Assembly (NCBI GenBank): GCA_021292105.1
Contig: CM037861.1
Coordinates: 46,438,310-46,502,309, forward strand
Origin: Anadara kagoshimensis
Taxonomy: Eukaryota > Mollusca > Bivalvia > Arcoida > Arcidae
Direction of reading: 5' to 3'
DNA length: 64,000 nucleotides
The translations under genes and the position numbers were made by a program. Shown piece by piece: positions 1 to 23,027 of this stretch (within the stretch, counting starts at the first letter, position 1; every line of letters begins with the position of its first letter). Below the pieces are notes generated by a model. The model was not told the DNA's origin, did no database searches, and was given only the letters and a program-made list of their open reading frames with translations.

Positions 1-659
1 TTGATATATCCGGAAGAGGCATATGTTGGTGGCCCTCCATATCTCTTCTTAGTGACAATTCTTATATGTCGACGATTTTAATTATCGTTGATCAGTTGTA
101 TAATATTACTTTAATTGTCATTATCTGTTGTTTAATCCTATTATATTTAATAAATCCATGACAAAAAAGTGCCAAATAAAAAATACTATAGTGTTGTTTT
201 TATTTGCTTTCAAGACTGAATATATAATAATAACCATTCGCGGTAAAACTGTAATATGGACAGGAAACAAAACTATACTGAAGGTACAATTAAGAAAATG
301 TTCGAGTTTTTGACAGACAACATATTTCTTGTGTTTGGCAATATAATTTCACGACAAACAATCAGTACACTAATAAGACAAAGCTGTGTAATATTTCTTA
401 TTTGTTTTTGATCGTCTGGAGCTAAATTTGTACAACCATGTTCAATCTTGAGAGAAGACAGTCCAAATAATTCAATTTCACATTCAGATATAAAGATGAA
501 GTTCAATGTCTAAACAATTCTAAATTTGGAATAATGCCATATACGCTAATGAGTTTGAAATAAAAGATGTTTGGACTTCAATTCTGACACTCATGAAAGG
601 CTTCATTTGAAGCTATATGACTGACAAGACTTAGTGTGAAGACTTCAATATAAATTTAA
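1..659. other. AT-rich non-coding DNA, no gene seen
   Basis: No convincing coding exon was found. Short open frames here are low-complexity and resemble no family I know. The stretch leads into the first half of a family A repeat near 660. Confidence 0.5.
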
Positions 660-885
660 AAAAATAACTGTTGACGCAAGGATATTACATACCTAAGCTT
701 ATCAAGACACTCAAAACGATTTATGGCAGTCACCACAATATTGTTGATAATGTTGATAAGTATGATGTATCTGTATAAAAAATTATACTGGATATATTTG
801 AAGTCCCAAATTCCATGTTCCTTTCATACTCAATTTTGATTTCACGGGAGAGTGAAGCTAGCAGGAAGAAGGTGGTTAGTGTAGT
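660..885 (+). repeat. Dispersed repeat family A, copy 1, 5' half
   Basis: This stretch matches 10975-11165 closely, including the shared blocks CACAATATTGTTG, CTGGATATATTTGA and CTCAATTTTGATTTCAC. The match stops near 885, where the LTR element begins. The second half of the same repeat resumes near 4745, so this looks like one copy split by an insertion. Confidence 0.7.
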
Positions 886-3800
886 ATTATTGTATATAAT
901 GATATAAACAAGATGACCATGTTGGTGACAGTTTATCTAGAATGCAGACTCTGTAGATAGAGAGGGCAGACCTTTGTCTGTGTATTATATTATATCTCTT
1001 TAGGTTATATCAGGTCACTTGTAAGTTGATTGTCTTTGTATCCACATGTAGTTGTAGTTTAGAATATAAAATAGTATAAAGCAATTATGAAGTTCTATTT
1101 TATTTAATATTGAACCCAAATCCATCATGGTGTCAGAAGTGGGATACTCGGTGATTGTGGATGGACTAAAATAATTACATAATGGACAATTAATTTAAAC
1201 AAGGCACTATGGCAACATTTCAGGTGGCAAGTCCGGAGAAATTCAATTTTCGTAATCCAGTGTCATGGACAAAATGGATACAGCGTTTTGAACGTTTTAG
1301 ACAAGCATCAGAACTAAATGAAAAGAGTGAAGAGCTGCAAATCAGTACGTTAATATATTCTATGGGAGAACAGGCTGATGAAATTTTATCTTCATTTAAA
1401 TTAAATGCAGGTGATGCCAAAAAATATGATGTCGTGAAAAATAATTTGAAAATCATTTTATTACCAAACGAAATGTGATTTTTGAACGAGCTAAGTTTAA
1501 TCAGCGCTGTCAAGGTCCGGATGAACCTGTGGACAAATTTATAACATCACTGCATACATTAGCAGAACATTGTAATTTTGGAGCTCTTTCAGATCAAATG
1601 ATCAGAGACAGGATTGTTGTGGGCTTAGCTGATAAAAATTTATCGGAAAAATTACAGCTAGATAGTGAGCTGACATTACAAAAAGCCACAGATAGAGCGC
1701 GACAATCCGAGGCTGTCAAAAGACAGCAGCCCTTAATAAGAGGCGTCATTAATGAGAGTCCAAATTTGAATACGGATGCAGTGCGCTATAAGCATAGCCA
1801 GAGAGCTAAAACCACTTCAAGAATGAAGGGGAAATTTGATAAAAGTTGCCATAGATGCGGAAAGTCACCACATCCAAAAGATAAATGCCCTGCTAAAGAT
1901 TCGGTGTGCAACAAATGCAAGAAAAAGGGACATTGGGCTTTAAAATGTCAATCAAAGAAAACCGTATCGGAAATAGAAGAAGACCCAGATTATTATGGAT
2001 TCATAGGTGATATATATTCAGGAACAAAGCCATGGATGACAAAGATTGCAATTAATGGTTACTATATATTGATGAAAATTGACACGGGAGCAGACGTTAC
2101 AGTAATTCCAGAACACATATTCCAGAAATTAAATGGAGTTAAACTACGGAAACCAGACAAAATTCTCTATGGTCCAGGACAGAAAAAGTTACATGTTGTC
2201 GGACAAATAAAATGTAATCTTAAAACCGATAAGAAAACATCATTACAAAGTGTTTATGTTGTGCGCGGATTAAAACAAAGTTTACTTGGACGACCATCTA
2301 TTGAGGAACTTAACATCATTAAGTTAGTAGATAATGTTGAAAGTGTTACCGAGAAATATCCAAATTTATTTAAAGGACTGGGGAAAATCGCAGGAGAATA
2401 CAAGATTAAACTTAAACAAAATGCTATACCATATTCAATAAGTGCACCCAGGAAATTCCTATACCATTAATGAACAGTGTGAAAGAAGAACTTGAGAGAA
2501 TGGAAAAGTGTGGTGTAATATCTAGAGTAGATCACCCAACGGATTGGTGCGCGGGAATTGTCGTTGTTCCTAAGAAAGCAAGCGGTAAGGTTAGAATTTG
2601 TGTTGATTTAACAAAATTGAATGAATCGGTTCTTCGCGAAAATCACCCTATTCCTTCAGTAGACCAAACCCTCTCTCAGTTGGCAGGTGCAAAATTCTTT
2701 AGTAAATTAGATGCTAATTCAGGTTTTTGGCAATTGCAATTACATCCTGAATCACGTTCGCTTACAACATTCATTACACCCTTTGGTAGGTATTGTTTTA
2801 ATAGGGTTCCATTTGGGATATCCAGTGCACCAGAAGTCTATGTAAAAAGAATGTCTCAGATTTTAGAGGTTATAAAGGTGTTATTTGTCATATGGATGAT
2901 GTTTTAGTCTATGGGCGTACTCAAGATGAGCACGATAGAAATTTGAAGCTAGTTTTAAGTGCTATTGAAAAATCTGGTTTGACTCTGGATGAGAAATGTG
3001 AATTCAATAAGAGGTCAATCAAGTTTGTAGGTCATGTTATTGATTCTGAAGGCATTAGGCCAGACCCCGATAAAGTAAGAGCAGTTCAAGGCATGAAGGT
3101 GCCGAAAAATCTCTCAGTTGAGACAGTTTTTAGGTATGGTGAATCAAATGAATAAGTTCACTTCAACTTTAGCTGACAAAACCAAACCACTAAGGGATTT
3201 GCTGAGCAAACGTAGTGTGTGGTTGTGGGGGCCAGATCAAGATAAAGCTTTTAATGAGGTCAAATGAGAACTGAGTTCAACTCCTGTGCTAGCACATTAT
3301 TGTCCAGAATATGAAACAAAGGTTTCAGCAGATGCTTCGTCTTATGGGTTAGGAGCTGTCCTCCTACAAAAGCAACCTGAGGGTAATGAATTCTGGCAAC
3401 CTGTAGCTTATGCTTCTAGAGCAATGAGCGAAACAGAGCAAAGGTATGCTCAAATAGAAAAAGAGGCATTAGCAACCACATGGGCATGTGAAAAATTTAG
3501 CATGTATTTAATTGGTTTAAAATTTCATGTGGAAACGGACCATAAACCTTTGGTGCCATTGCTTAGTTCAAAATCACTAGAGAGTTTACCTCCTAGAATA
3601 CAAAGGTTCAGAATAAGGTTGATGAGGTATTATTACACTATATCTCATGTTCCAGATAAAAGTTTAGTTTCTGCAGATGCCTTGTCAAGGGCTCCTGTAG
3701 ATAATATTACTCCCAGTGAGGTAAATTTTGAAGATGAAACTGAAGCATTTGTTGATCAAGTTATTAATGGTTTACCTGCTTCAAGAGGTAAATTACAGGA

Positions 3801-4744
3801 AATAAGGGAAAAACAAAAGTTAGATCCCATTTGTAGAGATATCACTGAATACTGTCAATCAGGATGGCCGGATAAATTTCAAATTAAAAAAACTCTTAAG
3901 TCATACTGGGTGATGAGAGGTCAATTTTCAGTACAAGATGGGTTACTGATGAAAGGCATTAGGCTTGTTATTCCTTTATCACTGCATGTTGGCCATCAGG
4001 GCATTACAAAAAGTAGGGAATTGGCCAAGTCATCGGTTTGGTGGTTGGGCATTTCCAAACAGCTAGAAGATTTAGTCAAGGACTGTCAGCAGTGTTTAAT
4101 ACATTTGCCAGACAGGTGTGAACCATTAATTCCGACTGAATTTCCAACTCGTCCTTGGGAGAAGTTAGGTTCAGATTTGTTTGAACTTAAAGGTGAACAG
4201 TTTTTGTTAGTTGTGGACTATTTTTCTAGATATATAGAAATTGCTAAGTTGACAAGTTCTAGTTCTGCTATGGTTATATTGCACTTGAAGTCAATATTTT
4301 CTAGACATCAGATGATCCATATTTGGCTTTGTTGGCTTATAGAGCAACTCCTCTTAAAAATGGGTTTAGTCCATCTGAACTTCTTATGGGAAGGAAGCTC
4401 AGAACTGTTGTTCCAACTGCAGTTTCAACCCTAAACCCTCAATGGTCGTATTTAGATAAAGTGAAAAGGTTTGAGGCTATGTCTAGGGGAAAGTCCAAAG
4501 AGTTGTATGATTCTCGACATAGGGCAAAGTCACTTCCTGAACTGGAAAAGGGTGATACTGTTTATGTAAAAGATATGAAACGATCTGGAATTGTCAACGC
4601 GAAAGCAGAAACTCCGCGATCATATGTTATCGAAACGCCGCAAGGTGATCTACGAAGGAATCGCCGCGATTTAATTTCTTTACCGAAAGTAAATGAGGGA
4701 GAGAGTGAGACAAGTGTAAATTTAAATACTGAAACACTTGGACA
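886..4744 (+). mobile_element. Broken Ty3/Gypsy-type LTR retrotransposon (fossil)
   Basis: This is an old virus-like element of the Ty3/Gypsy (Metaviridae) type. Its parts come in the usual order. There is an LTR-like stretch, followed by a primer-binding-site-like TGGTGTCAGAAGTGGGA just after 1127. Then come gag with two CCHC knuckles, a protease with a DTGAD motif, reverse transcriptase, RNase H and integrase. The coding part is broken in roughly half a dozen places, and I see no matching 3' LTR. It therefore looks old and inactive. It sits between the two halves of a family A repeat, so it probably inserted into that repeat. Boundaries are approximate. The family assignment is firm; the LTR extent is not. 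Confidence 0.9.
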
Positions 4745-4900
4745 TAAAGAGAGCGCAAGTCTTGGCATTACTTCCCTAGTGAAAGTTCACGTGTTTGACT
4801 TAATTTGCCAGCTGTCAATGTTTTCACTTTGCTTTCGAATTATGATTTGGACATGTTTGTTGATGAAATTGGCAGTTTGCCAAAATCTGTGCAAAAGTTA
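4745..4900 (+). repeat. Dispersed repeat family A, copy 1, 3' half
   Basis: It shares TTACTTCCCT, AAAGTTCACGTGTTTGACTT and the TTTGCTTT...ATGATTTGGACATG tail with the other family A copies at 5110, 5850, 6165, 11155 and 59225. It continues the half copy at 660-885 across the LTR element. Confidence 0.65.
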
Positions 4901-5104
4901 ATACAAGTACATTAATCACTGTATACAAGAATATAAGATAAGAAAAAGTATGCATAGAATCTTGAGAGTAATCTATTAATAAGTTATTTATAACTCTTTG
5001 GGGTTTGATTGGACGTGTTCAAATCTAAATCATGTTCTTGCATGGAGTAAGTGTGTCGTTCGTTAAACTTAAAGATGTTGTCCAATATTCCTTTTATTGT
5101 CAAT

Positions 5105-5245
5105 TGTGGCGGGTGTGTATATTAGACAGGATATGCTTACCCTTCCGGAGTACCCCGTCTTACTTCCCTGGTGGGAGTTCGAAGTTTTTACTTTGCTTTT
5201 GGGATTGTGATTTGAACATGAATCGGTGAGTTTGTGTTGATAAAA
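5105..5245 (+). repeat. Dispersed repeat family A, copy 2
   Basis: It carries the family core, TGCTTACCCTTCCGGAG followed by CTTACTTCCCTGGTGGGAG, and the tail TTTGCTTTTGGGATTGTG. It ends about 55 bases before the first recognised exon of the two-membrane-segment gene. Confidence 0.7.
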
Positions 5246-5297
5246 TTTTACATATACATTTCGCTATAATTTTGAGCCATTACTTGTGTATTTGCAG

Positions 5298-7300
5298 TTG
5301 CCCGGATTGACCATGCAAACTGTGATAACTTGGCGCCGACCACACGAAACTCAGCGATACCTTCAATACCAAAATCCTTGTATAATTATCTTCGGCAATA
5401 CAGTCTGTTATATTATTGTTGGCTTATTCGTGTTAGTTGTTGGCGTCATCATTACGTCATTAACTTTCCAAAATCTCGAACAACACGAGAGTGAGACTAC
5501 AGAGAGATATGCAGGACCTATTCTAATTGTAGTTGGAGTTTTGATTTTGGCACGAGGGACATTCAGTCAGATACGGCCTTCATCAGCAACTAGTTCTAGT
5601 AGCTCACAAAGACTGCTCATACGAAGTTACACTGGTGATCTATATACAAGACCAATCATGGAGGTAGTTATAATCCTAAAAACAATCATTAGTGATATAA
5701 ATGTTCTTTTATAATGAATACGGTCTCAAAATAGCTGAATTAACTAAATCTAAACAATCTGAATCATAATGAGTATAGACAGCCATGGTGTTTCAGTATA
5801 TCTATGTGTATCTTTTCCCAAACTTAATTTAGTTGATAATCGTAGTTCGTCAGTTAATGAAGGTGCTTACACTTCCGGAGCACCCAGTCTCACTTCCCTG
5901 GCAAATGTTCACATGTTAAAACTTAATTTTCAAGATTTTAAAGTATTTAGATTGCTTTTAGAATTACGTTTTGACGTGGATCGGTATGTTTGTAATTGGA
6001 ATCTTACCACCTTAGTTGATACAAAACAGGAAGCGTGTGTGTTGTATAAAGCAAGTTGAGGTAAAGCGGAACAAATGGCTATTCATATCCAATTTAGTGG
6101 AATGTTATCTAATAATATTTGTTTTATCTACTAATATTTGTTTCCTTTTCTTCACACATTGCATGTGTAGCTACCGAAACAAGGAGTGTTTTCCCTTCCG
6201 GGACACTCGACCTCACTTTCCTTTGTGGAAGTCCACGTGTTTAGTTTTTACTTTTCTTTTGGGATTGTGATTTGAATAAGGACCGCGACGTTTGTGGCTG
6301 ATATTCTAATCCTAACGATATACATTATATTTCAGTTCAGCAGCAACTCAATCACAATGTGTGCAGTCAGTCTTGCTGAAGCAAACGAATACCCAAGGTA
6401 GAGTATACTGTTTCATAATTCAGATAGATACCTCAGTATAATGTAACTGACTATTGATAATTGTTGGTTTTATCACGGCGTAAAGTTTTAAAATACAAAA
6501 TAGATGAATAAGTCATTAAACTCTAACACGTCCAACAAATTAAATAGGTCAAAGTACGAAAACACTTGGACCCAGTTTGAAGAAAGATTAGTTGAATCAG
6601 TAGTTAGCAGAAATTAAAAATATGAATTTCATCAAAATATCAGTATGGAATCGATATTTTTATTACAATATGTTTTAGTTTGATAGAATTTTTTTATTCG
6701 ACATTTCAACATTACGTTCACAATATATCGACATAAACCAAAATTCAAATTTTGAGTAATCAATTGATTAAACCAATAAGGCTTCGAACAACTAAACCAT
6801 GGTCTAGTATGTTAATTCGGTACACTTAGAATTAAGAAGAAGAAAGAAGAAAAAACTTGATTCTTTTGGAGTTGAATATTACTTCAAAGGCTGCAAAGTG
6901 TTGTGGTATGATACTGTTCTTTTACATAATGATTGCCAGCGCAACAAACTAAAACTCCCAAAAAATACAAGAAGAAAATGATCGCGTGTTCAGAATTATA
7001 TATGCATTGCATAATGTATTTAGCATATCAAAACTTTTTGTTTAAAATTTATTTTTACTGTGTATCATTGTATTTTCTATATCATTGGTATTTTTAATTC
7101 ATAGATTATCCATTTACAATGATGACCCGCCATCATACGAGGACGTAGTCAGCTCAACACCATTAAGCATTAGATCACAAAACCGCCGTGTATCCATTGC
7201 AACACATGACTCTACTCATTCCCCGGATGGTTCTTCGGAAGAACCTCCTCCTACTTACGAAGAATTTATTCGGAACCCTGATGGTATTTATAATTCCTGA
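5298..7300 (+). CDS. Two-TM protein with PPxY tail, three exons
   Basis: The exons are 5298-5663 (ATG at 5313), 6336-6397 and 7105-7300. The splice sites are tttgcag, GAG|gtagtt, atttcag, CAAG|gtagag and attcatag. The frame is continuous (phases 0 and 2) and gives 202 aa. Two hydrophobic segments lie near residues 23-50 and 66-80. A serine-rich stretch follows. The cytosolic tail has two PPxY motifs, PPSY at 146-149 and PPTY at 186-189. PPxY motifs bind WW domains, as in NEDD4-type ubiquitin ligases, so a membrane adaptor for such a ligase is a reasonable inference. The second segment (AGPILIVVGVLILARG) recalls vertebrate TMEM171-like small membrane proteins, but I cannot confirm orthology. 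An acceptor precedes the ATG, and no stop lies between it and the ATG, so a further 5' exon (UTR or coding) must exist upstream. Confidence 0.75.
5848..6000 (+). repeat. Dispersed repeat family A, copy 3
   Basis: It contains the core GGTGCTTACACTTCCGGAGC and then TCTCACTTCCCTGGCAAATG. It lies in intron 1 of the two-TM gene. Confidence 0.65.
6165..6310 (+). repeat. Dispersed repeat family A, copy 4
   Basis: It has the core with CTTCCGGGACACTCGACCTC and the tail TTTTCTTTTGGGATTGTG. It ends about 25 bases before exon 2 of the two-TM gene. Confidence 0.65.
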
Positions 7301-8022
7301 TATGTGTCAACGAATAAGATGTCTTCCATGAACATAATAGCATATTGAACGTTTTGGCCGATAGATACGGAGTGAGAATGAAAAGTTGCAATTGATCGTG
7401 ACATTTGTGAGCCAAAGGAACTCGGGATTCCTCAGCTGTTCTGAGTAAAAGTGGTAAAAGTGGCATTCGATCATGCAGTACGTATAAGCATTATTTTGGA
7501 ATGGATTTAGGAAATGGGCACATTTTTCACCAAACTACAAGAGGTATCACAGTCAGTAAAACTCAATGGTGATATCCACGAAATGTGGTACATACTATTG
7601 TTCGCTACCCAGGCATTGAGACTGAGTGGTGGTCTCCATGAAGTGTGGTCGTACAGATATTAAAATCAATATATATTGTATTGTGTCACATAGTAAAAAT
7701 TGTGTCATTGTAAAAAAGTATGTGGCATGCCTGTTTAACAATACCATGTCAATTTCGTGCCACATGTTTGACGTAGAAAAGTATGCGGCACGCCTGTATA
7801 ATAATACAATGCCAATTATATTTAAATATTATGCATTTCTTGTATAAAGTGCACACCTTAGGTATAGAAGATTATGTTGATTGATTGCAGTGTGAGGTAC
7901 GAGTTGTTTAATATATTTATGCAAGTAAAGGTTACTTAATACAGATAAAGCAGCATTAAGACATTGATAAACGTCAATCCTAACGGTAGACTAATTATTA
8001 TTATAGTAATATTACAGAAGGC

Positions 8023-8028
8023 AATAAA
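8023..8028 (+). terminator. Candidate poly(A) signal of the two-TM gene
   Basis: This is the hexamer AATAAA, about 0.7 kb after the stop codon at 7298. It is the first canonical hexamer I noticed downstream, and it could be chance in AT-rich DNA. Confidence 0.3.
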
Positions 8029-8829
8029 TTTGTAATCCTGAAATAACGCCTATTGGTTTGGAATCAGAATTATATTCTGAGTGCACGGAGATCAAATATG
8101 CAAGCTTGCACAAAAGATAACTAAAAAATAATTGACATTTTTATAAGCCTAGTTTTTGTAATAGCAAATGCATTAAGCATGTCTTGTTTCGCTGTCTTGT
8201 AACAAGAATAAGTATGCATTATTTTAATGCTTATCATGCAGTTTCCACAATGGATGGATGGATTCTGGATGTAAAAATGCAATAGAACTGACACAAATCA
8301 ACTAAAAGAGTACATCATTGACCTTCATTTATATGCTTAGTGTATTTAGCACATCTTTCGTGGTCTTACTAGTAGTATCACAACTTTAGATATGCATTAT
8401 TTTATGCGTATCAGTTTGCACAAAAAAGTTTATGTAAAATGACAATGGACAATAACTTACAATTCCTTATAGGAATATTTGTTTTTGATAAGAATCTTAA
8501 TAAGAAACAGAAATTGCCCTTTTAATTCTTGCTAAAGGATGTCATATGGCTTTTCATAAGTTGGTTTATTGCCTGTAGTCTTACTCAGAAAGTGACGGAT
8601 TTATTTACCTAGACACTTTGTCAAACATCGCTTCATCACCAAAGATCGATACTCAAATGATTAAATTGTGTGTTCATTCTCAATAAAACACTGTTTATAC
8701 TTTTTTACGTCGTCTTATTTTGAAGGAATTTGATTAATAGTGCAGTGATCGATAAAATGATTAATTTACTTCGTGACGTCATCAGGAACAACCTGTCATA
8801 ATTACTTCTTCGATTTTATGTATCGCACG

Positions 8830-8912
8830 TGGTTTTTTTTACATTTTATTTTATTATTATTTTTTTTTATTTTTTTTTATTATTTTTTTTATTTTTTTTT
8901 TTTTTTTTTTGT
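8830..8912 (+). repeat. T-rich low-complexity tract
   Basis: A run of T with scattered A, ending in more than 18 consecutive T. It may be an old retroposon tail on the minus strand. Confidence 0.8.
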
Positions 8913-10974
8913 ATATTTTTACGTTAAAATAAATACATTTATATTAAACATTCGGACGTTTATAACGTGTGTGGAACCCAAAAAAGCGAATGGAAATATT
9001 CCCTAAAATTTAAAATACGTATTACCTTCATCAGCATCATGATATATTGGTGCTTGGGAGCTGAAACCGCTCTGATGTGTTATGTAAACGATAACTATTA
9101 GTAGTGAGCTATGTACATGGTCATTGATAACGAAATTAGTTGGACAGTCAAAACAGACAAATACGTCGATAGATACAGAGTTACCTAAAGTGTAACGTAA
9201 TTTGATGTGGTGACCTAAACTGTTTTGGGATTCATCTTTTGGAATCGGACATCAAGTATAAAGGGTAATTTAAAAAAAGATAACCTTTATGATATACCAA
9301 ACGTGTATAAAACGTTATTCACTTTAGTGCAGAAAGAGCATCAACATTTGCCACACAAACTTTGTTGTCATATTACAAATTGTGTTGTGCCATATACAGT
9401 ACAGGCCTGTTATATAAGTTTAACACTATGCTAACGAAATGTAGCCGAACTCGTATGGTCGAGATATGGAAACCAAAGTAGATTATAAGCTTCTGGGAGA
9501 AAGATATCAACTACCTTAGAGATATAGCTTAACAAGGGCCGAGTTGAGTATCCGATTCGGTACTAATTCGTTACTTTAGTGTTAAACTTTCGACATGCTT
9601 GTACTTTAGCTAAGTAGACATTTAGTGTGGATGGCGTCTTTCAATCAAAACCTATGCTGCAAATTCTTTTTAAAGTGTTGTTTTAAAGAGAATACAATGA
9701 CAATGTATATGCTGCAATTATTGCAATATGCAAAACAGTTATGTCACATGATATGTAATTTTGTGTAAACATTTACTTTGATGTCAAGGTTTTATAGTTT
9801 ATAATGAAAAATATGTATATTTGAATTAGAAGGTTTAAGTCTCTGCCAGACTGGACAATGTCCGTTTAAAAATAACTAAATATAAAGCATTGCTTGTTTT
9901 ATTAATAAAACGTTAGAGTTGATGTATCATGTTATTTTTTAAGTACAGAATTGGGTCAACCGTAACAATAACTCACTTTTGTTTGCAGTCTCGTTGTACC
10001 AATAAACAAATCACCAAACGTTACATAGTCTCCGGCATTGCCAAACAACTTAGCATAGAATGATTCAAATGTTTATGTTAATGCCAAACCCACATCACCT
10101 TATTTACAAAGCGCACTATGCAGCAAGTTTTGTACATTATATATGCTCAAAACAGTTCAGAAGTAAGAATGCATTTCTTCTTTCATATCAGTGCCATTTT
10201 ATGTCATTAAAATGTTCACGTCTGTTTCTGAATGCATTATTGTAATAAACCATCAAACAACACATGCCACTTCTATCGTTGAAGTTAAGAAGTTTTTGTG
10301 TAAAGGCAAAATTGTCGCGATAGGGTTCGCCAATGTACCACGTGATGTCCTATTCAAGTTACTGGCTCGTATTTCACAAGGAACATAGTTTGATCTACAG
10401 TGGTCTTTATTTTTCTTTATATATAATCCGCTGATGTTCACCATTGCAGAGGGGAATAGTGTTTTCCGAACACATTGTTTGTTTTGTGAAAAGCAATACG
10501 TCATTTCCATGTCGTAGTTGCATCAATAACGTCGACAATTTGTAGGTGGTGCTTTAAAATATTTTGGGCAAATTGCTGGAGATACGTAATTATAAATTAA
10601 TAACATTTCTTATTGAAATGAAACAGTCATTTTTAAACTTTATATATAGTTTCAAAATATGTTGTTGTAAATTATTCAAATATACTTTTTACAAGCAGTG
10701 TTTTATCTGTATAATTTGTATTTTAATCAAGTTTCATTAACTTTGATTTGTCATTTTGAAAATGTTAGATGAAGTATAACCTATTGTATAGGAACAATAT
10801 ATACATAATCTTTACTTATTTTATATCTATGACAATAAATATCCAATCAACTTGATCTTCATATTGTTTGTTATAATTAATAGCAAAAATACCAATCCGT
10901 ATATAACAGAACACCATTTTAGACCACAACAAAATACTCTAGTAAAACACGTTGTAACACTATCTTTGTGTAAA

Positions 10975-11235
10975 AGACGCGAGATCAGGTACCTCAGAAA
11001 CTAGGCTTTACAAGGCCGTCAAAAAGTTACATGTCCGCCATCACAATATTGTTGGTAAGTGTTACGTCTCTGTATCCAAAATTACTCTGGATATATTTGA
11101 CGGCCCATGTTTCTTTCATTCTCAATTTTGATTTCACATGTTAGTTGCATCCAGCTAGATAAGAAGTGCTTAACCTTCTGGAGCACCCATTCTTACTTCT
11201 CTGGTGCTTAACTTAATTTACCAGTTTTCTTACTG
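10975..11235 (+). repeat. Dispersed repeat family A, copy 5, left part
   Basis: This is the longest 5' part of family A seen here. It aligns with 660-885 and then continues into the core AGTGCTTAACCTTCTGGAGC. It is interrupted near 11240 by an inverted-repeat element and appears to resume near 11695. Confidence 0.7.
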
Positions 11236-11239
11236 TTTA

Positions 11240-11666
11240 TGACAGTGAAATATTCTTCATATCCATAGAAAATCAAATAAATTTGAATAAAGATTGATAT
11301 TTTTCACTTACGTACCGAGTCGTAACAGGAAATCTGTATGCGCATCCGTGATTAGCCCAGAATATATCTGCACAGGGTGAAACGTAAACGCTATGGGGAT
11401 TTAACATGTTGAAAAACCAGGCAAACGGCGGATTCTGTTGCGCATATGACGTAAAACGTCACCAAGGACATCACTTCCGGTGTAAACTTTTTCGCCATGT
11501 AAAATCCCCATAACGCCTACATTTTCCTTTCTACGGACATACTTTATGACAATCGCAGATGCGCATACAGATTTCCTGTTACGACTAGGTACCAGTGAGT
11601 GAAAAATATAAATCTTTATTCAATTTTATTTGATTTTCTATGGATATAAAGAGTATTTCACTGTCA
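11240..11666. mobile_element. 427-bp DNA element with ~100-bp terminal inverted repeats
   Basis: The left arm starts TGACAGTGAAATA and runs through CCATAGAAAATCAAATAAA, GAATAAAGATTGATATTTTTC, GTCGTAACAGGAAATCTG and TATGCGCATC. The right arm, read in reverse complement, carries the same order with few differences. The middle has no coding capacity. It looks like a non-autonomous DNA transposon inserted into a family A repeat. I see no clear target duplication. Confidence 0.75.
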
Positions 11667-11689
11667 CAAACATGGTGGTTCCTACAGTA

Positions 11690-11790
11690 AGTGTTTTTTT
11701 TTTTACGTTGCTTTGGTTTTTGTGATTTGGACATGGGTTGGTATGTACGCGTTTGATAACAAACAGATTTATAATATCAACTTATCAAGA
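11690..11790 (+). repeat. Dispersed repeat family A, copy 5, right part
   Basis: Here TTGCTTTGGTTTTTGTGATT and GGACATGGGTTGGTATGT match the family A tail. This is the continuation of copy 5 beyond the inserted element. Confidence 0.5.
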
Positions 11791-12108
11791 CAAACAACAA
11801 CGCTGGAACACATTACAAACATACTTCCTGTAGTTGTTAGGGATATGAGGCCAGGTGTTTAGGAAGAGACAGTTCCAAACCACCGAAGTCTTGAGGTGTC
11901 AACTTAATACTCGATAAGCCCGGATTATATACCAAAGATGAAATTGAGAATACTAATCCAGTCCAAAATGTTTTAAAATAGTGAAATCTTACATTCTGAA
12001 AAAATATCATGCATTCAACAGTAAAACATACCAGAAACTTCAAAATAACTTTAAATTGGCAATTAAGTTTAAAAAATACATTGGTTTCTTAGTGCTTACA
12101 TTGAATTC

Positions 12109-12114
12109 TTTATT
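12109..12114 (-). terminator. Candidate poly(A) signal of NPL
   Basis: On the minus strand this reads AATAAA, about 95 bases past the NPL stop codon at 12208. The spacing suits a short 3' UTR. Confidence 0.45.
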
Positions 12115-12207
12115 GTTTCTTTTCTCTTATATGTTCTATAAGTTGTATCAAAAAATACTTTTTATGGCATTGCTGTGTAAAGTTAAAAAGATTAATCGAA
12201 TGTTTTA

Positions 12208-22801
<10,594 letters not shown>

Positions 22802-23027
22802 GTTTTAACACAAACCGTGTAATAATCAGATGTACTCAAGAGTATACTAATCAGGTGTTATCTTTATACATATATTACCCTATATCCGGGTATCTGCAGG
22901 TCAACATTAAGTGACATGCACCTCATTGAAGCTTTATTTAAACTTGAGATGATAAAGGTTGCAATGGATAAGGTGTTTCAACAAAAGCTATAGAACGGCT
23001 AAAACAACTGATAAATATGTTTTCTTT

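Larger units (their letters stand above)
7301..10970. other. Non-coding stretch with weak tandem duplications
   Basis: I see no supported gene. Short diverged duplications are present: 7713-7760 resembles 7780-7817, and 8120-8260 resembles 8300-8440 (both carry TATGCATTATTTTA). A T-rich run lies at 8830-8910. Confidence 0.5.

Noticed and set aside
5769-6270. Two open frames of 96 and 84 codons between exons of the two-TM gene
   Set aside because: They overlap family A repeats and an intron; no coding signature.
8773-9006. Phenylalanine-rich frame resembling a transmembrane protein
   Set aside because: It is produced by a T-rich tract.
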